A program made the translations under genes and the position numbers. A DNA stretch of 64,000 nt from Corallococcus sp. NCRR (lineage in GTDB: Bacteria; Myxococcota; Myxococcia; Myxococcales; Myxococcaceae). The stretch is from assembly GCF_026965535.1 (NCBI RefSeq), contig NZ_CP114039.1, forward strand, positions 4,960,001 to 5,024,000, read 5' to 3'. Below, one piece after another: positions 42,340 to 50,406 of the stretch; the stretch's first letter is position 1; each line of letters begins with the position of its first letter. A model generated the notes under the pieces. It saw only the letters and a program-made list of their open reading frames with translations, did no database searches and was not told the DNA's origin.

Positions 42340-43947
42340 TCAGTTCTCGTGAACCTTGCGGCGGCGGGCGCCCCTGTCCAGCGAATCGTGCTTCTCGGCC
42401 CCTTCAGCGCCGTTGCCATCGGCTTCCGCGTTTCCGTTGCGCTCGGCCTTCTCCTTCTCGTGGACCAAGAGCGGGGAGAAGAAGCAGTCCTTCTTCGTGT
42501 ACTCGTCGAAGGCGAAGGCGAAGCGGTAGCTGGCCGCCGCGCGCTGGTTGCAGTCCGTGCGCTCGCAGAAGCGGCAGGAGATGCCGCTGGGGATGGCGTC
42601 CTTGCGCAGGTCGTTGGTGGGCAGGCCGTACGCCAGGTACTTCGCGTTCTCCGCATGCGTGCCCAGGCCGATGGAGTACGCCGTGCCCTTCACGATGGAG
42701 CCTTCAATCGGCTGCAGCTGCACCTTCGCGAAGCAGAAGTACGTCGTGCCGTCCGGCATGATGGAGTACTGGCGCGTGATCTGAGACGGGTTGAGGAACG
42801 CCAGGTGCACCGCCCACTTCGCGCAGGAGCCGCCGCCGGACGCGAAGCGGATGCCGGTGCCGCTGTAGCGCTTGGAGATGTTCCCCGCGATGTCCGCGCG
42901 CAGGAAGTGGAAGGGCAGGCCCTGGCGCTTGGGGTCGGACAGGTTGCAGATGCGGTGGGCCACCGTCTCGTAGGTGGTGCCGAAGATGTTGGAGAGCAGC
43001 TCCACGTCGTAGCGCGTGCGCTGCACCTCCTTGAAGAACTCGCCGTAGGGCAGCATCAGCGCGCCGGCGAAGTAGTTCGCCAGGTTTACTTTGATGAGGC
43101 GCTCCGTCTCCCCGTGGCGCATGCGGCCCGCGCCCAGGATGCGCTCCACCAGCTTCTCGCGGTCCATCACCATCAGGCCAATGGACGCGGCCACCTGGAA
43201 CTTCAGCGGCTGCTCCGTGAGGTCCGGTGACAGCGTGAGCGTGCGCGCGTCCAGATCCAACCGGCGCACCACGGACGAGCCGCTGGCGGCGCGCTCAATC
43301 TGCACCTTGAAGTCGAACCGCTCCTCCAGCATGCGGATGAGGTTGCTGCTGGTGAGCTGCTGCTCCAGGCGGAAGTCGCGGCGCAGCCCTTCCGCCTGCT
43401 CCTCCAGCTCCGGGAAGTAGTTGCGGTGCTTCTCCAGGAAGTCGCTGACCTCGTCGAAGGGCGAGTAGTCGAAGCGGACGCCCGGCGTCGCGCTGCCCAG
43501 TCCGGAGGTGGAGCCCTGTGTGCGCGTGCGCTCCTCCACGTTGAGCTGCGCGAGCACGTTCTCCAACTGCGTGCGCGTGTTCTTGTAGAGGTTGAACAGC
43601 GCGGCGACCGTGCCGGCCAGCTTCGGCTCCGCGGACAGCGACTGGAGCGACTCCGAGTCGATGTCCAGGCTCTTGAGCAGCGGTTCATCCAGCAGCTTCG
43701 CCAGGGCCTCGTCCACGCGGCCCTCGCCCAGCGTGGACATGAACTGCTCGGGGTCCTGTTCGAAGTAGCGCAGCGCCTTCCACAGGAGCGGGAAGGGCAT
43801 CACGCGCTTGCCCTTCTCGATGAGGTTCAGATACGCGGGGGAGACGCCCAGGTCCTTCGCGGCGTCCGCCTGCTTGATGTTGCGCTGCAAGCGGAGGCCT
43901 CGAAGCTTCAGCCCCACGTTCGCATTCAGAGCGTTGTCGTTGTTCAT
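42340..43947 (-). CDS. XRE-family regulator of the RamB/MccR/ScfR type (short-chain fatty acyl regulator)
   Basis: 535 residues. An N-terminal XRE helix-turn-helix (LQRNIKQADAAKDLGVSPAYLNLIEKGKR) is followed by a central IrrE/ImmA-like domain without the usual HExxH zinc motif (NYFAGALMLPYGEF is retained). The C-terminal DUF2083-type domain contains the motif CRFCERTDC. Members such as RamB, PrpR and MccR respond to acyl-CoA status and control acetate, propionate and glyoxylate pathways. An Asn/Glu-rich tail follows. A TGCAAA/TTTGCA dyad lies upstream, suggesting autoregulation. Confidence 0.85.
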   Translation of the reverse strand: MNNDNALNANVGLKLRGLRLQRNIKQADAAKDLGVSPAYLNLIEKGKRVMPFPLLWKALRYFEQDPEQFMSTLGEGRVDEALAKLLDEPLLKSLDIDSESLQSLSAEPKLAGTVAALFNLYKNTRTQLENVLAQLNVEERTRTQGSTSGLGSATPGVRFDYSPFDEVSDFLEKHRNYFPELEEQAEGLRRDFRLEQQLTSSNLIRMLEERFDFKVQIERAASGSSVVRRLDLDARTLTLSPDLTEQPLKFQVAASIGLMVMDREKLVERILGAGRMRHGETERLIKVNLANYFAGALMLPYGEFFKEVQRTRYDVELLSNIFGTTYETVAHRICNLSDPKRQGLPFHFLRADIAGNISKRYSGTGIRFASGGGSCAKWAVHLAFLNPSQITRQYSIMPDGTTYFCFAKVQLQPIEGSIVKGTAYSIGLGTHAENAKYLAYGLPTNDLRKDAIPSGISCRFCERTDCNQRAAASYRFAFAFDEYTKKDCFFSPLLVHEKEKAERNGNAEADGNGAEGAEKHDSLDRGARRRKVHEN

Positions 43948-44260
43948 GGCTCCAACCCCCGGTGGGCCGCGTCAGGAGCCGCGCTCCGACACCGGGTCTC
44001 TGGATCCACTCTGCAAACCGATTTACCGATTTGCAATGAACGTTTTCGGATCGCCGCAGCGCTGTCCCGCAGGCGACGCGCGAAGGGTTGACTGCCTCCA
44101 CCCTGGCCTTGCAGGGACGTAATCCCATGTAATCACGGGGCTTTCAGGAGCCCCGGGTGTGCGGCGGCGGCGCCGGTCCCCCGCGCTGTGAACGCTTGAC
44201 TGACGCGGTGCGACAGGGCTGGGGAAAAGTCAGTAAACGGGCGCCAGATTTTTTACAGAC
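43948..44260. other. Intergenic region between fabF and the XRE regulator
   Basis: 313 nt with no convincing gene. It contains the regulator's probable operator (listed separately) and a hairpin CGGGGCT-TTCAGG-AGCCCCG (44136-44155) without a T-run, perhaps an RNA 3' end structure for fabF on the minus strand. Nothing else stands out. Confidence 0.4.
44012..44035 (-). promoter_or_regulatory. Probable operator of the RamB/ScfR-type regulator
   Basis: TGCAAA (44012-44017) and TTTGCA (44030-44035) form inverted arms around a direct repeat of ACCGATTT (44017-44024 and 44025-44032). It lies 65-88 nt upstream of the regulator start. RamB/PrpR-type proteins are known to bind TTTGCAAA-like sequences, so autoregulation is likely; the match is by pattern only. 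Confidence 0.55.
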
Positions 44261-45514
44261 TCATGAACGCGTCTCCGGGAGCCGCTGGAACACGAGCGCG
44301 ACGTTGGTGCCGCCGAAGCCGAAGGAGTTGCTCATCACGGCGTTCACGCGCGTCTCGCGGGCGGTGTTGGGCACGCAGTCCAGCGGGATGCGCGGGTCCT
44401 GGTTCTCCAGGTTGATGGTGGGGGGCAGCACGCCGCGGGTGAGGGCGAGGATGCCGATGACGGCCTCGGCGGCGCCGGCCGCGCCGTTCATGTGGCCCGT
44501 CATCGACTTGGTGGAGGAGATGGCGAGCGACCTCGCCGCGTCGCCGTACACCTTCGCGATGCCCTCCATCTCCAGCAGGTCTCCGATGTCCGTCGAGGTG
44601 CCGTGGGCGTTGAGGTAGCCGATGTCCGCGGGGTTGAGGCGCGCGTCCTTGAGGCAGGCCTTCATCGCGCGCTGGGCGCCCTCGTGGCCGGGCGCGGGCG
44701 AGGTGACGTGGTAGGCGTCGGAGCTGGCGCCATAGCCCGTCAGCTCCGCGAGGATGCGGGCGCCCCGGGCCCGGGCGTGCTCGTACTCCTCCAGGACGAG
44801 GATGCCCGCGCCCTCCGCGAGCACGAAGCCGTCGCGGTCCTTGTCGAAAGGGCGGCTCGCCGCCTGGGGCGCGTCGTTGCGGTTGGACAGGGCCTTCATC
44901 GCGGCGAAGCCGCCCACGCCCAGCATGGAGATGGGGGCCTCCGCGCCGCCGGCCAGCGCCACGTCGAACTCGCCGCGTTGGATGCCGCGCATCGCTTCAC
45001 CAATCGCATGCGCGCTGGTGGAGCACGCGGAGTTGGTGGACCAGGACGGGCCCTTGATGCCGTGGCGCATGGAGATGTAGCCGGGCGCCATGTTGATGAT
45101 CATCTGGAGGATGAAGAAGGAGCTGATGCGGTCCGGCCCCTTCTCCAGCGCCTTCCTGTGGGTCTCCTCCAGGCTGCTGATGCCGCCGATGCCGGAGCCG
45201 ATGACGGCCGCCACGCGCTCGGCGTTCTCGTCGGTGATGACCAGCCCGGAGTCCTCGAGGGCCATGTCGGACGCGGCCACCGCGAACTGCGCGAAGCGGT
45301 CCATGCGGCGCACCTCGCGCCGTTCGATGTAGTCCTCCGGGTTGAAGCCCTTCACCTCACCGGCGAAGCGGCAGTCCAGCGCGCTCGCGTCGAACAGAGT
45401 GATGGGCCCCACGCCGCTCTTGCCGTTCACCAGCGCGTCCCAGCTCTTCTCCACGCCGATGCCACACGGGCTGATGAGCCCCATTCCCGTCACCACGACG
45501 CGCCGCTGTTCCAT
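44261..45514 (-). CDS. fabF: 3-oxoacyl-[acyl-carrier-protein] synthase II (FabF)
   Basis: 417 residues, usual length. Catalytic triad Cys164 (NSACSTSAH), His304 (NAHGTST) and His341 (GHMNGAAGA) is present, with the C-terminal GFGGTN motif. The enzyme condenses malonyl-ACP with growing acyl-ACP in fatty acid synthesis. After NAHGTST the chain reads [10 protein letters not shown], which departs from the usual PLNDKxE and may mark a specialised paralog. AAGGAG sits 8 nt before ATG 45514. Divergent from a thioesterase gene with an operator between. Confidence 0.93.
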   Translation of the reverse strand: MEQRRVVVTGMGLISPCGIGVEKSWDALVNGKSGVGPITLFDASALDCRFAGEVKGFNPEDYIERREVRRMDRFAQFAVAASDMALEDSGLVITDENAERVAAVIGSGIGGISSLEETHRKALEKGPDRISSFFILQMIINMAPGYISMRHGIKGPSWSTNSACSTSAHAIGEAMRGIQRGEFDVALAGGAEAPISMLGVGGFAAMKALSNRNDAPQAASRPFDKDRDGFVLAEGAGILVLEEYEHARARGARILAELTGYGASSDAYHVTSPAPGHEGAQRAMKACLKDARLNPADIGYLNAHGTSTDIGDLLEMEGIAKVYGDAARSLAISSTKSMTGHMNGAAGAAEAVIGILALTRGVLPPTINLENQDPRIPLDCVPNTARETRVNAVMSNSFGFGGTNVALVFQRLPETRS

Positions 45515-45544
45515 CGCGCACTCCTTGACCCCGCATGTTGAACG

Positions 45545-45578
45545 GGATGGTATTATGACCATCCTTCCATGACTTCAA
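45545..45578 (-). promoter_or_regulatory. fabF promoter with palindromic operator
   Basis: Minus-strand TTGAAG (45573-45578) and TAATAC (45550-45555) are separated by 17 nt, with a predicted start near 45543. The perfect palindrome GGATGGT-ATTATG-ACCATCC (45545-45564) covers the -10 box, a good place for repression. The TetR-type gene at 46125 is the obvious candidate binder (inference). Confidence 0.65.
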
Positions 45579-45594
45579 GCGATAGGGAGCCCCG

Positions 45595-46119
45595 ATGAGC
45601 GAGCAGGCAGCGAATCCGCGCACGCGGACGGTGACGTGGCGGGACCCCCGGGAGGGGGCCTCCGCGGCGAAGAGGCTGTCGGGGCTGGAGTACCTGCGGG
45701 CCATCCAGCGCGGGGAGTTGCCGGGGCCGCCCATCGCGGAGTTGATGGGCTTCTCTCCGGTGGAGGTGGAGGAGGGCCGGGTGGTGTTCGCGGTGATGCC
45801 GGGCGAGCACCACTACAACCCCATTGGCATGGTGCACGGCGGGCTGGCGGCGACGCTGATGGACTCCGCGATGGGGTGCGCCATCCACACGATGCTGCCC
45901 GTGGGCGCGGGCTACACGACGCTGGAGCTCCACGTGAACTACGTGAAGGGCATCGCGCACGACACGGGACCGCTGTTGTGCCGGGGCGAGGTCATCCACC
46001 TGGGCGGCCGCGTGGCGACGGCGCAGGGGCGGCTGGTGGACGAGAAGGGCACGCTCTACGCGCACGGCACCACGACGTGCATGCTGTTCCGGCCGCCGGG
46101 CGCGGGCGGTAAGGAGTAG
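45595..46119 (+). CDS. PaaI-family hotdog-fold thioesterase
   Basis: 174 residues. The hotdog core HYNPIGMVHGGLAATLMDSAMG carries the HGG motif and the Asp that typically helps catalysis, followed by ELHVNYVKG and VATAQGRLVDEKGTLYAHGTTTC. Such enzymes hydrolyse acyl-CoA or acyl-ACP thioesters. The position opposite fabF and upstream of a TetR gene suggests acyl-chain metabolism. AGGGAG precedes the ATG. Confidence 0.88.
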   Translation: MSEQAANPRTRTVTWRDPREGASAAKRLSGLEYLRAIQRGELPGPPIAELMGFSPVEVEEGRVVFAVMPGEHHYNPIGMVHGGLAATLMDSAMGCAIHTMLPVGAGYTTLELHVNYVKGIAHDTGPLLCRGEVIHLGGRVATAQGRLVDEKGTLYAHGTTTCMLFRPPGAGGKE

Positions 46120-46124
46120 GGGCG

Positions 46125-46859
46125 ATGCGCTACACCGCTGAACACAAGCAGGCCACGCACGCGCGCATCCTCGCGGCGGCGGAGAAGCTGTTCCGCGCGG
46201 AGGGCTTCAGCGGTGCGAGCGTGGAGCGGGTGATGCGGGCCGCGGGCCTGACGGTGGGCGGCTTCTACGCCCACTTCACCTCCAAGGAGTCGCTGCTCGC
46301 GGAGTCGCTGCGCGCCTTCATGTCGGCGCGCCGGACGCCCTGGCTCGCGGGGCTGGAGGGGATGCGGGGCCCGGCGTTCCTGGAGCGCTTCGCGATGCGC
46401 TACTTGAAACAGTTCGACCGGGACACGGGCGACACGACCTGCATGATGCCGTCGCTCCTGTCGGACCTGACGCGCGCGGCGCCGGAGGTGCAGGCCGCGT
46501 TCGCACAGGGGTTGGAGGACCTGGTCGGCCAGGCCCAGACGCACCTGCCCGCGCGCGAGGGCGCCACGCCCCGGCAGCAGATGCTGGCGACGGTGACGCT
46601 GTGCTTCGGCGCGATGACGCTCGCGCGGGCCACCGCGTCGCAGCCCCTGTCGGGGGAGATATTGGACGCGGCGCGCGCGCTGCTCGTCGCGGGAGCGCCG
46701 GTGGAGGAGGGCGCAAGGCATGAGGTGCCTCATGCGCACGCGGCGCCGCGAAGGGCTCCCGTCCCGCGCAAGAAGGCGCCGTCCAGGAAACGCCGTGCCG
46801 GCACCTCCTCGGAGGCGGAGCGCACCCCCGCGCGCCGCGCGCGGAAGAAGCCCCTCTGA
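46125..46859 (+). CDS. TetR/AcrR-family regulator with basic C-terminal tail
   Basis: 244 residues. The N-terminal helix-turn-helix (ILAAAEKLFRAEGFSGASVERVMRAAGLTVGGFYAHFTSKE) is clear, followed by a ligand-binding helical domain to about 190. The last 45 residues are Arg/Lys/Ala/Pro-rich (RKKAPSRKRRAGTSS, ARRARKKPL) and not part of the family fold; they may add non-specific DNA affinity. It begins 5 nt after the thioesterase gene and probably acts on the fabF/thioesterase intergenic palindrome. Confidence 0.88.
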   Translation: MRYTAEHKQATHARILAAAEKLFRAEGFSGASVERVMRAAGLTVGGFYAHFTSKESLLAESLRAFMSARRTPWLAGLEGMRGPAFLERFAMRYLKQFDRDTGDTTCMMPSLLSDLTRAAPEVQAAFAQGLEDLVGQAQTHLPAREGATPRQQMLATVTLCFGAMTLARATASQPLSGEILDAARALLVAGAPVEEGARHEVPHAHAAPRRAPVPRKKAPSRKRRAGTSSEAERTPARRARKKPL

Positions 46860-46986
46860 GCGGATGACTCATGGGCACGCGTCCTCGTGCGTCAGCATTC
46901 CGGACTGGACGTCAGGCGGGCTGCCGTGGAGTCCTTCCGGGCGGACCGTGGACCGTGGGGGCAGGGTGGACGCAAGGACGACGACG

Positions 46987-48405
46987 GTGGCCCGCGTGGG
47001 GTGGGTGGCGCTCGCGCTCATGCTGGGGGCGTGCGCCTCCGTGCCGCTCGCGCCGCCCTGGGAGGACGTGCCCCTCCGCTATGACATCGCGTACACGCAC
47101 GACCCCTCGCCACGCCTGAACGTGGAGGTCGTCCTGCCTCCGTCGCCTCCTGGCGTCTTCCCAGACGCGTTCCTCTTCCGGCAACCGGGGCGCGAGAGCT
47201 CCGTGGTCGCGACGTTCGGAGACGGCAGCAGAACCGAAATCTTCCCCCGGGACGGCGTGGTGAGGGTGCCCGAAGGGGCGCGCATCCTCCGCTATCACTA
47301 CCTGCTGGCCTCCTCTTCCGGAGGCGGCGGCAGGTCCCTGTCCGGGGGCATGGGGGAGGGCGACACGTGGCACGTGGGCGGCAAGGCCTACCTGCTGACC
47401 CCCAGCCGAGTGACGCCCGGCCTGCGCGTGGACCTCACCGTGTCCGGCGCGGACGCGCTGCTGCCGTGGACCCCCGACGAGCGCGGCGTCTACCACCTGC
47501 GCGGCGAGGACCTCATCGACGCGGGCTTCCATTCGTTCGGCGGCAGGCGGTGCCAGGCGCACGTCGGCGCCTCCGTGTTGGAGGTCGCGCTGCTGGGCCC
47601 GTTCACGCACCTGACGGACGCGGACCTCTGTGCGTGGCTCGAACAGGCCGGGCGCGAGGTCGTCACCGTGCGCAAGGCCTTCCCGTTCCCGCGCGTCACC
47701 GTGCGCATCGTGCCCGTGCCCGGCGACGACACGCCCGGCGTCTTCGGGATGACCTTGTGGAGCTCGCCGCCCAGCATCTCCATCCTCGTGGGGCAGGACG
47801 CCACCGCCGCGTCCCTCGCGAAGGACTGGGTCGCGGTCCACGAAATGCTGCACCTGACGCACCCGGCGTTGGTGCCCCGGGTGGCCTGGCTCACCGAGGG
47901 ACTGGCCACCTACTACACGGAGCTCGCCCGCGCGCGCTCCGGACGCCAGTCGGCCCCGCGGGCCTGGCAGGAGCTGGTGAACGGCTTCGCGCGCGGCCAG
48001 GCCGCCGCGCGCTCACGACCCATGCAGGAGGTCGTCGCCGAGGGGCGCAACTTCATGGGCATCTACTGGACCGGCGCGCTCTTCGCGCTCCACCTGGACG
48101 TGGAGCTGCGCCGCGTGACGAACGGCCGTGCACGGCTGGAGGATGTGCTGGAGCTGCTCGCCACGCGCGGCCCCACCGCGACACTGAAAAGTTTTGGCGA
48201 CGCCGTGGACACGGTCGCGGGCCAGCCGCTGTTCGACGCGCTGCTCGCCCGCCACCTGCCGAAGCCCGCCTTCTCCGAACTGGCCCCTTTGTTGGAGAAC
48301 CTCGGCGTCCGAATTGACCCAGGTGGCGTCAAGCTCCATGCTGCGCCGGGCAGTGGGTTGCGTGAGGCACTGGACGGCGAGCGGGCCCCGGACGACGCTG
48401 GGTGA
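46987..48405 (+). CDS. Lipoprotein with M1/M61-type metallopeptidase motif
   Basis: 472 residues from GTG 46987 (AAGGA 7 nt upstream), beginning MARVGWVALALMLGACA with lipidation at Cys16. Residues 285-304 carry His285-Glu286-x2-His289 and Glu304 (VHEMLH ... WLTEGLATYY), the gluzincin arrangement of M1/M61 peptidases. The first 250 residues are beta-rich, as in M61 N-terminal domains. Likely an outer-surface or periplasmic aminopeptidase; substrate unknown. A longer frame from 46720 overlaps the TetR gene and is Arg-rich. Confidence 0.72.
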   Translation: MARVGWVALALMLGACASVPLAPPWEDVPLRYDIAYTHDPSPRLNVEVVLPPSPPGVFPDAFLFRQPGRESSVVATFGDGSRTEIFPRDGVVRVPEGARILRYHYLLASSSGGGGRSLSGGMGEGDTWHVGGKAYLLTPSRVTPGLRVDLTVSGADALLPWTPDERGVYHLRGEDLIDAGFHSFGGRRCQAHVGASVLEVALLGPFTHLTDADLCAWLEQAGREVVTVRKAFPFPRVTVRIVPVPGDDTPGVFGMTLWSSPPSISILVGQDATAASLAKDWVAVHEMLHLTHPALVPRVAWLTEGLATYYTELARARSGRQSAPRAWQELVNGFARGQAAARSRPMQEVVAEGRNFMGIYWTGALFALHLDVELRRVTNGRARLEDVLELLATRGPTATLKSFGDAVDTVAGQPLFDALLARHLPKPAFSELAPLLENLGVRIDPGGVKLHAAPGSGLREALDGERAPDDAG

Positions 48406-48498
48406 ACACCTGGAATGAGAAAGGGTCGTAACCAATTCCCGGCTGTCGCGTATCGCATGCATCCGCGAGGTTCGCGGCATCCGTAGATGAGGTCCGCC

Positions 48499-49122
48499 AT
48501 GTTCCGCAGCGTCCTGATGCTCGCCGCCACCCTGTCGCTGTCCGCGTCCGCCGCGGAGCCCGCGGCTTCCGACAAGCACTTCGTCTTCCATGATCCGAAC
48601 AGCCGCGACACGGTGATGTTCGTGCTGGACGCGCCGCTGGAGGTCATCAACGGCCTGTCCAACCAGGTGACGGGCCGCGTGGACGTGAACGGCCAGAAGG
48701 CCAGCGGCCGCTTCCAGGTGCCGGTGAAGTCCATCAAGACGGGCAACGAGACGCGCGACGGCCACCTGCAGAACGACCGCTGGCTGGACGCGGCGAAGCA
48801 CCCGGACATCGTCTTCGAGTTCAAGGACGTGGCCCTGCCCGCGCCGCTCGCCAACGCGAAGCCGGTGGTGCTGAAGACGAAGGGCACCTTCACCATCCAC
48901 GGCGTCACGCGCGAGGAGCCCGTGGAGGTGACGGCCACGTACCTCCAGGAGACGGCCGAGACGAAGAACCGCGCCGCGGGCGAGCTGCTGCGCGTGCGCG
49001 CGAAGTTCCAGATTCCCCTGGAGGCCTACGGCATCAAGCGCACCGAGGCGCTGGTGCTGAAGGTGGGCGAGCGGGCCGACGTCACGGTCGACGCCTGGGG
49101 CTCCACGCAGTTCAAGCCGTAG
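48499..49122 (+). CDS. YceI-family periplasmic lipocalin-like protein
   Basis: 207 residues with signal peptide MFRSVLMLAATLSLSASAAEP. The YceI beta-barrel features are present: VFHDPNSRDTVMFVLDAPLEVING, the middle GNETRDGHLQNDRWLDAAKHPDIVFEF and the C-terminal KRTEALVLKVGERADVTVDAWG. These proteins bind isoprenoid-like lipids. ATG 48499 is chosen over 48487 because GAGG lies about 6 nt upstream, the same leader as the protease gene near 16050. It precedes the bufferin-like operon by 56 nt. Confidence 0.88.
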   Translation: MFRSVLMLAATLSLSASAAEPAASDKHFVFHDPNSRDTVMFVLDAPLEVINGLSNQVTGRVDVNGQKASGRFQVPVKSIKTGNETRDGHLQNDRWLDAAKHPDIVFEFKDVALPAPLANAKPVVLKTKGTFTIHGVTREEPVEVTATYLQETAETKNRAAGELLRVRAKFQIPLEAYGIKRTEALVLKVGERADVTVDAWGSTQFKP

Positions 49123-49178
49123 CGATTGTTGTCAGTCCCCCGTAGTCACACCCCCTGCGGTACGAAAGGAAGCAACAC

Positions 49179-49445
49179 ATGAACGTCAAGGCTCTTGCGG
49201 CGGTTGTCGGCACCCTGTCCCTCGGCGCGCTGGCCACCGGCTGTGCGTCCAACAAGGCGGCGGAGGGCAGCAAGGTGCACGCCGCTTCGCCGGGCGCGGC
49301 GGAAGGCGCCGAGGCCAGCTGCAGCAACAAGCCCGCCGACGCGGCCGCTCCCGCCGCCGCCCCCGCCGCGGCCCCTGAGAAGGGCGCCGAGGGCTCCTGT
49401 GGCGCCGGCTCCTGCGGCGCGGGTTCCTGCAGCGGCAAGAAGTAG
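49179..49445 (+). CDS. Bufferin-like Cys-repeat precursor (exported, lipobox-like)
   Basis: 88 residues after AAAGGAAG. The N-terminus (MNVKALAAVVGTLSLGALATGCASNK) is a Sec signal ending in an atypical lipobox, LATGC, with Cys22. A low-complexity Ala/Pro spacer leads to a C-terminal core of three Cys units five residues apart (Cys74, Cys79, Cys84; EGSCG-AGSCG-AGSCSGKK), plus Cys48. The EGxCG-type repeat with downstream MNIO and DUF2063 genes matches bufferin precursors, whose core Cys are converted to copper-binding heterocycles. The assignment is by context and motif; the mature product is not known. Confidence 0.78.
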   Translation: MNVKALAAVVGTLSLGALATGCASNKAAEGSKVHAASPGAAEGAEASCSNKPADAAAPAAAPAAAPEKGAEGSCGAGSCGAGSCSGKK

Positions 49446-49490
49446 TCACTCGCCGGGAGGGCCTGCGTGACAGGTCCCCTCCCAGGCTCG

Positions 49491-49531
49491 CGGGCGGCGG
49501 GAAGAGTCCTTCCTGCCGCCCGTGTTGTTTT
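49491..49531 (+). terminator. Attenuator hairpin between precursor and MNIO genes
   Basis: A 14-bp stem (49491-49504 with 49509-49522, one G-U pair) with tetraloop AGTC is followed by TGTTGTTTTC. It can partly stop transcription after the precursor gene, giving more precursor than enzyme transcript, as is common in RiPP operons. AAGGAG for the MNIO gene lies just beyond. Confidence 0.7.
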
Positions 49532-49557
49532 CACCTGTCGCACCCAAGGAGCGCCGC

Positions 49558-50406
49558 ATGCCGTCCCCCCGCTACGCAGACCGCCATGGATTGAAGCCGC
49601 TGGGGGCGGGCATCGGGTTGCGCCGCGACTTCTACGAAGCGCTGCCTCGCACGGCGCGCGCGCTGGACTGGGTGGAGATCATCCCGGAGAACTTCCTCAC
49701 GCTGGGCGGCCGCTCCCAGCGCGCCCTGGACGCGTGCCGCGAGCGCTGGACGCTCCTGCCGCACGGCGTGGGCCTCAACATCGGCGGGCCGGACGCGCTG
49801 GATGACGACTACGTCACCCGCCTGGCCGCGCTGGTGAAGCGGCTGGACGCGCCGTTCTTCTCGGACCACCTGTGCTACTCGCGGCTGGGCGGCGTGCACC
49901 TGCATGACCTGTTGCCGCTGCCCTTCACGGAGGCCGCGGTGGAGCACGTGGTGCCGCGCGTGCGCGAGGTCATGGCGCGCGTGGAGCGCCCCTTCCTGCT
50001 GGAGAACCCCAGCTACTACGCGGCCATGCCCGGCGGCACGCTGAAGGAGGCGGACTTCCTGCGCCAGGTGGTGGAGGCCGCGGACTGCGGGCTGCTCCTG
50101 GACGTGAACAACGTCTGGGTCAACGCGAAGAATCATGGCTACGACCCGCGCGCCTTCGTGGACGCGCTGCCCCTGGAGCGCGTGGTGCAGGTGCACCTGG
50201 CCGGCCATGACGCGCGTGAGACGGTCCTCATCGACACGCACGGCGACCGCGTCTGCGATGACGTCTGGGCGCTGTACCGCTACACGCTGGAGCGCACCGG
50301 CCCGGTGTCCACGCTGATGGAGTGGGACCAGGCCATCCCGTCCCTGGACGCCGTGCTGGACGAGGCGGACCAGGCGCGCGCCGTGCTCGCGGAGGGCGCG
50401 CGATGA
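49558..50406 (+). CDS. MNIO-family (DUF692) oxidase, BufB-like
   Basis: 282 residues, normal for DUF692. The TIM-barrel-type metal-site residues are recognisable: His104 (SDHLCYS), Glu149 (LLENPSYY), Asp182 (LLLDVNNVW), His193, His213/His217 (QVHLAGHD), Asp226/His228 (IDTHGD) and Glu255 (MEWDQ). These multinuclear non-heme iron enzymes oxidatively modify Cys in small precursors, for example to thiooxazoles or oxazolone-thioamides. It follows the Cys-repeat gene after an attenuator and overlaps the DUF2063 gene by 4 nt. Precise chemistry is inferred. Confidence 0.9.
   Translation: MPSPRYADRHGLKPLGAGIGLRRDFYEALPRTARALDWVEIIPENFLTLGGRSQRALDACRERWTLLPHGVGLNIGGPDALDDDYVTRLAALVKRLDAPFFSDHLCYSRLGGVHLHDLLPLPFTEAAVEHVVPRVREVMARVERPFLLENPSYYAAMPGGTLKEADFLRQVVEAADCGLLLDVNNVWVNAKNHGYDPRAFVDALPLERVVQVHLAGHDARETVLIDTHGDRVCDDVWALYRYTLERTGPVSTLMEWDQAIPSLDAVLDEADQARAVLAEGAR

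Noticed and set aside
43948-44260. sRNA or small gene between fabF and the XRE regulator
   Set aside because: Only one hairpin without a T-run and no promoter; not enough to call an RNA gene.
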